Shown here: positions 8,892-17,525 of the stretch, piece by piece
Layout of the letters: each line of letters opens with the position of its first letter
How positions within the stretch are numbered: position 1 is the first letter of the stretch
NCBI GenBank assembly: GCA_964611645.1
Contig: CAZTAO010000045.1
Location: 1-38,421 of the forward strand
Reading direction: 5' to 3'
DNA: 38,421 nucleotides
Origin: CAZTAO01 sp964611645
Lineage (GTDB): Bacteria; Armatimonadota; UBA5829
Position numbers and translations under genes: made by a program
The notes under the pieces: generated by a model
The model's database searches: none
Told to the model about the DNA's origin: nothing
What the model saw: the letters and a program-made list of their open reading frames with translations, nothing else

Positions 8892-8967
8892 TCCCCTCTA
8901 GCTCAATTGGCAGAGCGCTTGGCTGTTAACCAGGATGTTGGTGGTTCGAGTCCACCGGGGGGAGCCA
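8892..8967 (+). tRNA. tRNA-Asn (GTT)
   Basis: The complete cloverleaf is 76 nt. The acceptor stem pairs 8892-8898 with 8957-8963 and has one G-U pair. The D stem pairs 8901-8904 with 8913-8916. The anticodon stem pairs 8918-8922 with 8930-8934 and holds anticodon GTT at 8925-8927. The T arm is 8940-8956 with loop TTCGAGT. The discriminator is G (8964), as expected for asparagine, and CCA is encoded at 8965-8967. Confidence 0.97.
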
Positions 8968-9004
8968 CTCTTTGTACGCTGGACCCCCCAAGACGTTCTC
9001 CATG

Positions 9005-11353
9005 TCACAATCCACCGTGGAACTTCAGGTAGTACTGATAGCTGATGATCCCCTCTGTGTATAGCTCAACTGCTCGCTCTCCCGCGTCTTTGCCCAGAGC
9101 CTGTAGGCGGCCCTTGTGGGCTGCTTCCTCTTCCGGCGGGACGTTCGTGCCCAGCGCCTCCAGGTAGCGTATGCTTGCTTTGGTATAATCCCAGAGCTTC
9201 CGATCGCGCGCGAGGCGCTGCTTGTGGACAGACCTGCCGCTCTCGACTGCCTTCTCAGCCGCCGCGAATTTGGCCTCCGCCCTGCTGAGCACTTGTCTGG
9301 TATATATGCCAGCCTGATCATCAGGCATATCCCACGACTTACCCATCCCATGATGCACAGTGGCGTTGTCTATAGCGTCCTCGAGTGTCTTGTAGAACCC
9401 CTGCATCTGCTTGCTCGCCGGGCCATACTGGCTGCACCACTCGGACCACAGACCATCCCGCGTCAGTTTCTCAGGGTCTTCCCAACCGGACCGCGCAGCC
9501 GCCCAGTAGATAGGGCCTTGCGACGCGAAGCTCTGCCAGGATTCAATGTAGTAACCGCAGGTCCCCAGCCGCTTGTAGAGGCGCATATTGCGCAGTTGGG
9601 CGGTAAGTTGTGGACGGATCATCTGCTTCCAATTGGAGGGTATCGCGTAGTCAAAAACGCCGACCGGCCCCGCAATCCTCGCCCACCGCTCTATTATCTG
9701 CTTATAGAGGATGTTGGTTGGGCACTTGGGGTCATCGATGGCATGGCCGAGGCATCCGGCGAACACCACCAAAGCCCGCACATTCTTTTCACCTTTGACC
9801 TCTTTGGGGGCGGTCAGGCTGTGCCAGTAGGCGCTGGTGAAGAGGAACTTGTCGGGGTACTTCTCTCGAACGATCTCTGCGACTGCGTTGGTGAAGTGGA
9901 GCAGCCTTGGCCCTTTGTCACCATACCAACTACCTATTGTGGGGCCGTCCAGCGCTGCGCAGTTGTCGCACTCGCAGAAAGGAGTGCCGTCTTCCTGCAT
10001 CAGGCACCACCCCACCAGGCCCGGCTCCTCTGCGAACTTCTTCGTTATCGCCTCTGCAGTTGCACGAATCAGGCCGGGGTTTGAAGTGCATGGATTCCCG
10101 CTTGATACCCGCTGCCCGTTAACCAATGGGAAGTACTCAGGGTGGTCTTTGAAGCAGTTTTCGGTTTTTAGGCAGATTGATATGCTGTGCCCCCGAGGCA
10201 TCGGCACGCCGGATAGCCGGTTGTGCCAGAACCAACGGGTCATCAACACATTCGCTTCATTGGTCTCGCCATACATACCCGGATTTCTGAACATAATCTG
10301 CGGCCTGACATGCGCTTTCAGCTTCGGGAAGGCCAGGCTGCGTTTCGGTTGTACCACCTCACCGAGCTCGCCCGGATAGAGCCAGCGAACTCCCGTCACC
10401 AGATTCAGAAAGTCGTAGCAGGCATACTCAGAGCCATGTAAGCGGTTATCGTTGCCGACAAGAAACACTTCGCTGCCACTACTCACTATCTTGTATCCTT
10501 CGCCCTTGGGATAGGTCTGCGGGACGCTGATCCCACGCTTCGCCGCATTCCTTGTAAGCCCGACATATACCGCCGGTCGATTTCCCACCCTCGACTCCTC
10601 ACACAACGGCAATATCGCGCCTGTGCACTTCCACACAACCCGCTGCAACTCCCGCGCTCCGCGAACGACCTGGTCAGATGGGTTCCCAGGAACCGCTATC
10701 ACCGCTGCGGCCTTGCCATCCTTGACCAGGTACCCCGGCGCTTCGACCAGCTTCGCAGGCTCCACCGGACCTCCGAAGACCTGTATCTCGGAAATGCTGT
10801 AGCTGCCAGGAGGAAAGTCGAATCTTACGAACCTGGCCAAAACGGGCTTGGCTGGCTTGAGTTCTATCCAGGAGGCATCGAATTTGGAGGCAGCGAGATC
10901 CACCCACAACCCCACCCGCGCTAGTGAGGTGGTGACCACCACATTCGATGGCTTTGCCCGAACCTGTATCCGTGCGCCACCGACGAGGTAGTTCGTCTTC
11001 AGATCGAATATCACCGATTGGGTTACGTTGGAATCGAAGCCAAGGGTAGCATGCCCGTCGTCCCAGGGAATACCACCGTCGGTCAGTCGGTGGTATGGTT
11101 CTCCGGGCGTGCCCCGATAGCCGTCGCCGACAATGTCATTCGCGCAAGGCGGGTCGAAGCTGTAGGTTGCACCCGTCTTGAGCGCCGGCCCCTGGTAGTA
11201 GGTGTTGTCGCTGAGCAGGGCGTAGTGTCCCACCCATCCCTGGTGGTCCTGCTGAGTAGCTGCCTGGGCCGAGATTGCGGCACAGAACACCAACACCATC
11301 ACCAGACGATTACACGCGGCAATTGACACATATTCCCTTGCGATAAATCCCAT
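9005..11353 (-). CDS. Secreted DUF4838 protein with discoidin-like domain (copy 1)
   Basis: This 782-residue protein has an N-terminal signal-like segment (about residues 17-32), a discoidin (F5/8C)-like carbohydrate-binding domain (about 36-196), a region resembling the N-terminal domain of GH67/GH20 enzymes (about 205-325, ending in GVRWLYPGELGE), and then a DUF4838 domain (about 350-620). It contains a C-x-C-x2-C motif (C460, C462, C465). DUF4838 proteins cluster with glycosidases and are thought to be hydrolase-like, but I know of no firmly established activity. ATG 11353 is chosen over TTG 11359 because GAGG lies 8 nt upstream. It is the last gene of the minus-strand operon, 33 bp after its paralogue, and is followed by the tRNA region with no evident hairpin terminator. 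Confidence 0.85.
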   Translation of the reverse strand: MGFIAREYVSIAACNRLVMVLVFCAAISAQAATQQDHQGWVGHYALLSDNTYYQGPALKTGATYSFDPPCANDIVGDGYRGTPGEPYHRLTDGGIPWDDGHATLGFDSNVTQSVIFDLKTNYLVGGARIQVRAKPSNVVVTTSLARVGLWVDLAASKFDASWIELKPAKPVLARFVRFDFPPGSYSISEIQVFGGPVEPAKLVEAPGYLVKDGKAAAVIAVPGNPSDQVVRGARELQRVVWKCTGAILPLCEESRVGNRPAVYVGLTRNAAKRGISVPQTYPKGEGYKIVSSGSEVFLVGNDNRLHGSEYACYDFLNLVTGVRWLYPGELGEVVQPKRSLAFPKLKAHVRPQIMFRNPGMYGETNEANVLMTRWFWHNRLSGVPMPRGHSISICLKTENCFKDHPEYFPLVNGQRVSSGNPCTSNPGLIRATAEAITKKFAEEPGLVGWCLMQEDGTPFCECDNCAALDGPTIGSWYGDKGPRLLHFTNAVAEIVREKYPDKFLFTSAYWHSLTAPKEVKGEKNVRALVVFAGCLGHAIDDPKCPTNILYKQIIERWARIAGPVGVFDYAIPSNWKQMIRPQLTAQLRNMRLYKRLGTCGYYIESWQSFASQGPIYWAAARSGWEDPEKLTRDGLWSEWCSQYGPASKQMQGFYKTLEDAIDNATVHHGMGKSWDMPDDQAGIYTRQVLSRAEAKFAAAEKAVESGRSVHKQRLARDRKLWDYTKASIRYLEALGTNVPPEEEAAHKGRLQALGKDAGERAVELYTEGIISYQYYLKFHGGL

Positions 11354-11386
11354 GCCCAACGCCTCACTGATTCAACACTGGACCGG

Positions 11387-13729
11387 CTAGAACCCTCCCG
11401 AGAACACCCTGCACGCTGCCGCGCTGATTATACCTTCATTCGTTAGTACAACGCATCTGTCGTGGGCGTCTTTTGAGAGGGCAGCCAGTTTCTCGTTCTG
11501 GGCTGCCTGGTCTTCCGGCTTTACAGTCTCACCCGATGCCGCCAGAAATGCCGTGCCTGCCTTGGTGTAGTCCCAGAGTTTGCGCTCACGAGCCAGCCTA
11601 AGCTTGTGCACGGCGCTGCCGTTCTTGACGGCTTTCTCGGCAGCAGCGAATTTCACTTCGGCTTTCTTGAGCACATCCTCAGTGTAGATTCCAGCAACGG
11701 GATCAGGCATATTCCATGACAAGCCCATGCCGTGATGAGCCTTGGAGTTGGCGATTGCATCTTCCAGAACCCGGTAGAACGCCTGCATTTGTTTGCTTGC
11801 CGGGCCATACTGGCTGCACCATTCCGACCAGAGGCCGTCCCGCGTGAGCTTGTCCGGGTCATCCCAACCCGATCGCGCCGCGGCCCAGTAGATAGGCCCA
11901 TACGGACCAAAGCTCGGCCAGGACTCTATGTAGTAGCCGCATGTCCCCACCCGCTTGTACAGCCGCATATTGCGCAGTTGCATATCCAGTTGCGGCCTCA
12001 TCATTTGTTTCCAGTTCTGCGGAATGGAGTAGTCGTAGATTCCGATAGGCCCGGCGATTTTCGCCCACTGCTCTACTATCTGCTTGTACAAGACATTCGT
12101 CGGGCATTTGGGGTCATCGATGGCGTGTCCCAGGCAGCCAGCGAACACCACCAGCGCCCGCACACCCTTTTCACCCTTGACCTCCTTGGGCGCTGTCAGG
12201 CTATGCCAGTAGGCGCTGGTGAAGAGGAACTTGTCCAGATACTTCTGGCGCACGATCTTAGAGACTGCATTGGTGAAGTGAAGCAATCTTGGGCCCTTGT
12301 CGTGGTACCAATTACCCACTGTGGGCCCGTCGAGAGCGGCGCATTTCTCGCACCCGCAGAACGGCGTCCCGTCTTCCTGCATCAGCGAGAACCCCACTGA
12401 TCGTGGATCGCTCGCGTACACGTTCATCACGGCCTCGGCGGTAAGCCGAATAACATCCGGGTTGGAGGTGCAAGGGTTCCCCCCGCTTGTCCTGCGCTCT
12501 CCTCCTACCAGCGGATAGTATTCCGGGTGATCGGTGGCGTATTTGTTTGCGGGAACGCCGGCCGCTATAGTGTGACCCAATGGCATAGGCGCGCCGTCAA
12601 GCCGGTTGTGAGAAAACCAGCGGGCTATTGGGACGGTGGCCTCGATGCTCTCGCTGTACATGCCCGGCTTGCGGAACATGATCTGGGGCTTCACGTACGC
12701 CGCCAGCTTCGGCATCTTCAGGCTCCGCCGAGGCTCGAGGACCTCTCCCAGGTCGCCAGGATACAGCCAGCGCACTCCCGTAACCCTTTGGAGGAAGTCA
12801 TAGCAGGCGTATTCAGAGCCGGTAAAGACATTGTCGTTGCCCAGGAGAAAGATATCGGAGCCGCTTGTCACCATCCGATAGCCTTCGCCGCTGGGGTAAG
12901 TCTGTCGGACCCGAATCCCTCGCTTCGCGGCGGCTTTGGTTAGCCCTATGTACACGGCAGGCCGCTTCCCGACCTCGGACTCATAGCATACCGGCAGCCA
13001 CGCGCCTGTGCTTCGGTGGATAACCCGCTGAAGCTCCCGCGCGCCCCGAGCCACATTAACGGACGGGTTCCTGGGCACAGCAATAACCGCAGCGGCCTTG
13101 CCGTCTTTGACCAAGTATCCCGGCGCTTTGGCCAGTTGCTTTGGTTCCATCGGACCGCCAAAAACCTGCAGTTCGCACACGGTCGATGTGCTAACCGTGA
13201 AGTCGAGCTTCACATATCTGGCCACGACTGGCTTCGCCGCCACCAACTCAGTCCACCGCTCATCAAACCCAGATGACCCCAGCTCAATCCACGGGCCATC
13301 TTTCGATGCAGAGGTCAGGACTACCACTTTCTGAGGCGAATCCGAAGCCTTCGCATGCGCCTCGATCCGCACCCCACCCACGATATAGCCGGATCTCAGA
13401 TCGAATATCACAGCCTGCTGACCGGGGCGACGAAACACAAGGCAAGCGTTCCAGTCATTCCAGGGAACCCCGCCATCGGTGAGTCTATGCGCAGGTTCGC
13501 CAGGCGTCCCGCGATAGGCGTCACCAATCACGTCCCCATCAAACGCGGGATCGAAGCTGTAGGTCGCGCCGGTCTTGAGCGCGGGACCGTCATAATAGGT
13601 GTTGTTGCTTAGCAGAGCGTAATGCCGCAACCAGCCTTGGGAATCCTGCAGGGTTGCTGATTGGGCAGGGGGCATCGCCCCGCAAGTACAGACTGCAAGC
13701 AAGACCGCAGCAAAAATAGCACATCTCAT
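11387..13729 (-). CDS. Secreted DUF4838 protein with discoidin-like domain (copy 2)
   Basis: This 780-residue protein is collinear with the neighbour at 9005-11353, and long stretches are identical (for example the SAYWHSLTAPKEVKGEK region), so the two arose by tandem duplication. The order is signal peptide (about 1-25), discoidin-like domain (about 27-192), GH67-N-like region, then DUF4838 with the same C-x-C-x2-C motif (C458, C460, C463). ATG 13729 is chosen because GGAGG lies 9 nt upstream (13739-13743); an ATG 18 nt further up abuts that site and cannot use it. The enzymatic role is unknown; by context it acts on a polysaccharide or glycoprotein outside the cytoplasm. The stop is TAG. 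Confidence 0.87.
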   Translation of the reverse strand: MRCAIFAAVLLAVCTCGAMPPAQSATLQDSQGWLRHYALLSNNTYYDGPALKTGATYSFDPAFDGDVIGDAYRGTPGEPAHRLTDGGVPWNDWNACLVFRRPGQQAVIFDLRSGYIVGGVRIEAHAKASDSPQKVVVLTSASKDGPWIELGSSGFDERWTELVAAKPVVARYVKLDFTVSTSTVCELQVFGGPMEPKQLAKAPGYLVKDGKAAAVIAVPRNPSVNVARGARELQRVIHRSTGAWLPVCYESEVGKRPAVYIGLTKAAAKRGIRVRQTYPSGEGYRMVTSGSDIFLLGNDNVFTGSEYACYDFLQRVTGVRWLYPGDLGEVLEPRRSLKMPKLAAYVKPQIMFRKPGMYSESIEATVPIARWFSHNRLDGAPMPLGHTIAAGVPANKYATDHPEYYPLVGGERRTSGGNPCTSNPDVIRLTAEAVMNVYASDPRSVGFSLMQEDGTPFCGCEKCAALDGPTVGNWYHDKGPRLLHFTNAVSKIVRQKYLDKFLFTSAYWHSLTAPKEVKGEKGVRALVVFAGCLGHAIDDPKCPTNVLYKQIVEQWAKIAGPIGIYDYSIPQNWKQMMRPQLDMQLRNMRLYKRVGTCGYYIESWPSFGPYGPIYWAAARSGWDDPDKLTRDGLWSEWCSQYGPASKQMQAFYRVLEDAIANSKAHHGMGLSWNMPDPVAGIYTEDVLKKAEVKFAAAEKAVKNGSAVHKLRLARERKLWDYTKAGTAFLAASGETVKPEDQAAQNEKLAALSKDAHDRCVVLTNEGIISAAACRVFSGGF

Positions 13730-13783
13730 CTTGAACATCCTCCGCGTGTCCAGCACCCGGTTGGCTGGAAATGGTTCCTCATA

Positions 13784-16774
13784 CTACACATTACTGTTCC
13801 GAATCTCGGATTTTGCGGAAGAACGCGGTACAACAATGAAATCAAACGCGTCCATATCCAGCTTCAGCCGCAGCATTCCCGGTTTCTGGGAGACCGACTT
13901 GAGCTTCTTCTCCACCGCAAACGGCTTTTCCAGCTTTCCGGGCAGCGCGATTGTCACAACCACGTCCTTCACCGGCCTCCCTGACCAGTTCGACAGCGTG
14001 ATCACATATCCTTTTGGGCCTTCCAGCAGGTTCGCTTCCACCATTGGGTTATTGGTCGTGACGGCGGGCTTCCAGGCAAGCAGACCCATCAGTCTTGACA
14101 TCAGACTTCGCGGGGCTTTGGGGTAGTCGGTTGCGCCATCGGTGTTCACCGTCTCCTGGCTGCTCTTCCACGCCGTGACGGCATCTTTGCAGTAAGACAG
14201 GCCCACAAAAAACCCGGAACAGACGATCCTGCCCTTACCCAGACTGCGTGTGGCAACTGCGGGCGAACCGTCTGCGAATGCCGCTATTGCCGCGGACTTC
14301 TTGTCGGCTTTGGTCTTCTGGAAGCCGCATACCGCGTCCATCTTCCCGCCCTGGAAGTCCACAGTGTCGAGCTTCTCAAGCGATGGGAACTCGTAGAAAT
14401 CCCTGCCCGGCGAACTCTTGTATACGAACGGCTCCCGATTCAGCCCGGCGAGAGCGTCGAACCCCAACGGGCGGTTGAACTGGTCCAGCGTGAGTCCGCC
14501 GGGGCAGATGTAGAGAATCCCGCCCGACCGCACCCACGCCAGAAGTCGGGGAAGCACGTCTCGCTCGGCGTGAGAGCCTATGTAGAAAAGCATACGGTAG
14601 TCCTTGGCCCTGCCTGCAGCTATGTCCTTCTCGGTCACAATGTCCACCGGGTATCCCAGGTGCCGCAGCAGCAGGTAGAGGCCATATCGCTCCCTGCCGA
14701 ACACCGAATAGCCGTCATTCAGGGTCCAGATATCGGTTGTCTGGGAATACACCAGTCCGATCCTGCTCCTTGGCACAGTGGCGCCCACCAAGTAGTCCTC
14801 CACCGCCCCGATTGCGTGATTGAGCCTCTTGAGCGGCGCGTAGAGGCTGTAGTTGTTGGAACTGGCGTCAGAGCTTAAGGCATAATAGGGGCCGTAGTTG
14901 TACTCGTGGATACAGGTTACGCCGTGGCCTATCTCCGTTACCGCCTTGAGCGGAGTATCCCACCCGTTGGTCAGGATAGTATACATCCCGAACTGCCGCT
15001 TTCGCGGCGCGCATGCCGCCCGCATCAGGTCCGCCCGGTAGCCGCACAACTGCTTGCTGGTGGCATAGTTCAGCCAGTCCTCCGTCCATCCGTAGGTCAG
15101 AGCGCCTTGCTCGAGAACCTCGAACCAGTCCACGCCATACTGCAGGCCGTTGCCGTAGAATGTGTGGTCTTCGGCGAAATTGGCGGTGGTGCGGATGTTG
15201 GGGTCAACGCTCTCGATGAGGTCGGTCGCGATCTTGAAGAAGTCTGTCAGGACCTGGCTTCGGAACAGCACGGAATAGTAGTAAAGCTCAGGTTCTTTCT
15301 CACCAGCGGCGACAGGCTTGATCTCTTCCCACGAGTCCTTCCCGAAAAGCGATGGCTTCAGGCCTTGTTTCCGGAGGTAATCGCGGAACTTCGCCACGCA
15401 GAACTGGCACCCGACGATGTGATCCAGGCTGTCTGATCCCGGCTCGTCCATCAGCCTCACAGCGATGGTATCTTTCACTTGCTTTCCATCGACCAGCGAC
15501 TTCGCGGTTGCCATTATCGAGGCGCGGATCTCGGGCAGTTTTGGCTGGCTGAAGCATCCCTGAGTAAGGTGAAAGTAGGACGCGCCGCCGACAGACTTAT
15601 TGCTGCCGTTCATTCCCAGAATCGAGATTATCTTAGCCTCGTTACTGACAGTCTGGTCTCCGTGGATTCCAGGACTGACAGCGCATCCGGTGAATATGGG
15701 GAACTTCACAGGCCGTTTGCCCGGCACTTTCGGTGTCTTGAGCGCCTCCCTCAGGGCCTCGCTGCTGCATTCGACGTCGCTGCGGATGTCCTCACGCCTG
15801 AGCAAATCCACCAGCAGCAACATAACCGAGCCTTTTCCCGACCGCGCGAACCGCTTGAAGATGCCGTCCTCGGAGGCGGTTTTGGACACAAGCACCGTGT
15901 AGTCAGAGGATTTCAAGCCCTGGTAGTACTCCTGCATCGCCATCAGCTCGATCCGGTTCTCGCCCTGGATATCGAGCAACGGCGCAATATCGACCCAGGG
16001 GGACTCAGTATTCGCGGTGAGGAATGAGTCGGCGGCGGCTCCATTCCCGTAGCCGGTATAGTGTTGGTTGACGACCAGACCGGTCCTGTAGATGTTGCTG
16101 TGGGCCATCCACCAGGGTGAGCGAGGTTTCCTGCCGAAGATGTGGATAACGCACGGGTCCTTGTGGGCTGGCCCCATCTTGACTTTGATGTAGAGCGGGG
16201 CGAGAAAATCGGTGACGTTGGGTTCGTACTTCAGGTCATCGGTCAGCACGAAGCAATCGATGTGGCGGGTGATCCAGGAGACAGTCATCGGATCGACCTT
16301 TGAGACAACCACCTCAACCTCTCCGGGATTCAGCTCGACATCCAGCGATTCCCAGGCCCAGATGTAGCCGCTGCCCCATTTCTCGGCCTGCTCAGGGGCA
16401 AGGCGCATGTCGGTCTGGTCGAATGTCTTCTCGCCAAGCTGCGCGCCGCCCTGCACAACTGTCACCTTGAAAGGCCCGCGATGGCCTCCGCAAAGGTACC
16501 TCATCCATAAGCGGTATTTCCCACCTGCAGTGACCTCAACACTATGCCGCGCCTCCCCCGCGCCACCCTGAGCGCCGGAGAGCATCTTCCCACCCGAAGG
16601 CGCGCCGGAGTACCAGCCCCCGAAGTGGTCCCCGGCAACCCAGTTCACGCCATCGGCCGTCATACTCTCGGCTTCAAAGAAGAGTCGCTCAGCCGAGCAA
16701 GCGCTGCACAGAAGCAAGGCCAGAGCCATGCAGGCCAGAATGTGTTCCAAGGATCGTGGCCTAGGTCGCGTCAA
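13784..16774 (-). CDS. Secreted multidomain glycosidase-like protein (GH42/GH-A-like)
   Basis: This 996-residue protein has a signal peptide (about 8-29), an N-terminal beta-sandwich resembling a carbohydrate-binding module (FEAESM at 33-38, to about 180), a second beta-sandwich region to about 350, and a TIM-barrel-like region (about 355-660). The last contains MDEPG (442-446), WTED (E565) and HEYNYG (E624) as candidate acidic catalytic residues. A GATase-like fold (about 665-850) resembling the trimerisation domain of GH42 beta-galactosidases follows, then a C-terminal beta domain. The family assignment is by resemblance only, and which acids are catalytic is not certain. The TTG start has GGGAGG 7 nt upstream. 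The C-terminus ends in KSEIRNSNV, which looks like read-in of non-coding sequence. Confidence 0.75.
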   Translation of the reverse strand: MTRPRPRSLEHILACMALALLLCSACSAERLFFEAESMTADGVNWVAGDHFGGWYSGAPSGGKMLSGAQGGAGEARHSVEVTAGGKYRLWMRYLCGGHRGPFKVTVVQGGAQLGEKTFDQTDMRLAPEQAEKWGSGYIWAWESLDVELNPGEVEVVVSKVDPMTVSWITRHIDCFVLTDDLKYEPNVTDFLAPLYIKVKMGPAHKDPCVIHIFGRKPRSPWWMAHSNIYRTGLVVNQHYTGYGNGAAADSFLTANTESPWVDIAPLLDIQGENRIELMAMQEYYQGLKSSDYTVLVSKTASEDGIFKRFARSGKGSVMLLLVDLLRREDIRSDVECSSEALREALKTPKVPGKRPVKFPIFTGCAVSPGIHGDQTVSNEAKIISILGMNGSNKSVGGASYFHLTQGCFSQPKLPEIRASIMATAKSLVDGKQVKDTIAVRLMDEPGSDSLDHIVGCQFCVAKFRDYLRKQGLKPSLFGKDSWEEIKPVAAGEKEPELYYYSVLFRSQVLTDFFKIATDLIESVDPNIRTTANFAEDHTFYGNGLQYGVDWFEVLEQGALTYGWTEDWLNYATSKQLCGYRADLMRAACAPRKRQFGMYTILTNGWDTPLKAVTEIGHGVTCIHEYNYGPYYALSSDASSNNYSLYAPLKRLNHAIGAVEDYLVGATVPRSRIGLVYSQTTDIWTLNDGYSVFGRERYGLYLLLRHLGYPVDIVTEKDIAAGRAKDYRMLFYIGSHAERDVLPRLLAWVRSGGILYICPGGLTLDQFNRPLGFDALAGLNREPFVYKSSPGRDFYEFPSLEKLDTVDFQGGKMDAVCGFQKTKADKKSAAIAAFADGSPAVATRSLGKGRIVCSGFFVGLSYCKDAVTAWKSSQETVNTDGATDYPKAPRSLMSRLMGLLAWKPAVTTNNPMVEANLLEGPKGYVITLSNWSGRPVKDVVVTIALPGKLEKPFAVEKKLKSVSQKPGMLRLKLDMDAFDFIVVPRSSAKSEIRNSNV

Positions 16775-16904
16775 AGTTACGCCTCCCGGCGAAGTCTCGT
16801 ATGTCTAGTTTACGTGCCCAAAGCATGAGATGTAAATGCCCCCCGGCCAAGCCAACGACGTTGTTGGCATCGCAAACTGTTCAAACACCAGCTCGGATCT
16901 GTCC

Positions 16905-17522
16905 TCACTCGTACCACTTCTTATTCAACGTCTTGTCGCGGGTTCTGGTTCTGCTCCAGGTGATGTCGTCGAGCATTATCTTTGTGGCTGGGGAGCCTCC
17001 GGCGAACCAGAAGGTTAGCTGCATTTTGGTTGCTAGGTCCCACGACGCATTGCCCTCTGTTACCGTGAGCGAGTCGACGGATACAGATACCCTCTGCCAA
17101 CCCTTGACCAGGCCCACATAGCCAAACCTCACATAAGCGCCGCCCAGATCGGCGTGGGTGCAGTAGATGCCGGTCTGGGCGATGGACATCGGGTTGTCTA
17201 TGTAAAGCCAGAAGTTGATCTGCTTCACCTGCTTGAGGGGTATATCCGGCGTTACGATGAGGTCGACCCGGCCATTGGAAACGGGCGCGGTCGCCGGGAA
17301 GCTCAAAGCAAGCGCTTTCTTGCCCTCTTTCACATTTCTGGAGGTCAGTTCGACATCCACCGGCTGGGAGAACCCCGAGGTGATAATCTCCCACCTGGCG
17401 CGGGCCTCTTGGATCGTGTTGTACTCGAACCCATCCCTCACATCTGCCCCAGCCATCGGGGCCGAAGCGGAAAAGGCCAGAACGAGAATCATCAAGACCA
17501 CGCAAACATAGCTGCTTTTCAT
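16905..17522 (-). CDS. Small secreted beta-sandwich protein (carbohydrate-binding-like)
   Basis: This 205-residue protein has a clear signal peptide (about 1-26, ending APMAGA). The mature part is beta-rich, with features of a CBM-like or CIA30-like jelly roll: DGFEY at its start, INFWLYID in the middle, GWQRVSVSVDSLT, and a final IMLDDITW strand. No catalytic residues are evident. It starts at ATG 17522, only 3 nt after the stop of the GH20 gene, so the two are co-transcribed and probably translationally coupled. It may help bind the GH20 substrate. The exact family was not identified. Confidence 0.75.
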   Translation of the reverse strand: MKSSYVCVVLMILVLAFSASAPMAGADVRDGFEYNTIQEARARWEIITSGFSQPVDVELTSRNVKEGKKALALSFPATAPVSNGRVDLIVTPDIPLKQVKQINFWLYIDNPMSIAQTGIYCTHADLGGAYVRFGYVGLVKGWQRVSVSVDSLTVTEGNASWDLATKMQLTFWFAGGSPATKIMLDDITWSRTRTRDKTLNKKWYE

Positions 17523-17525
17523 GGT

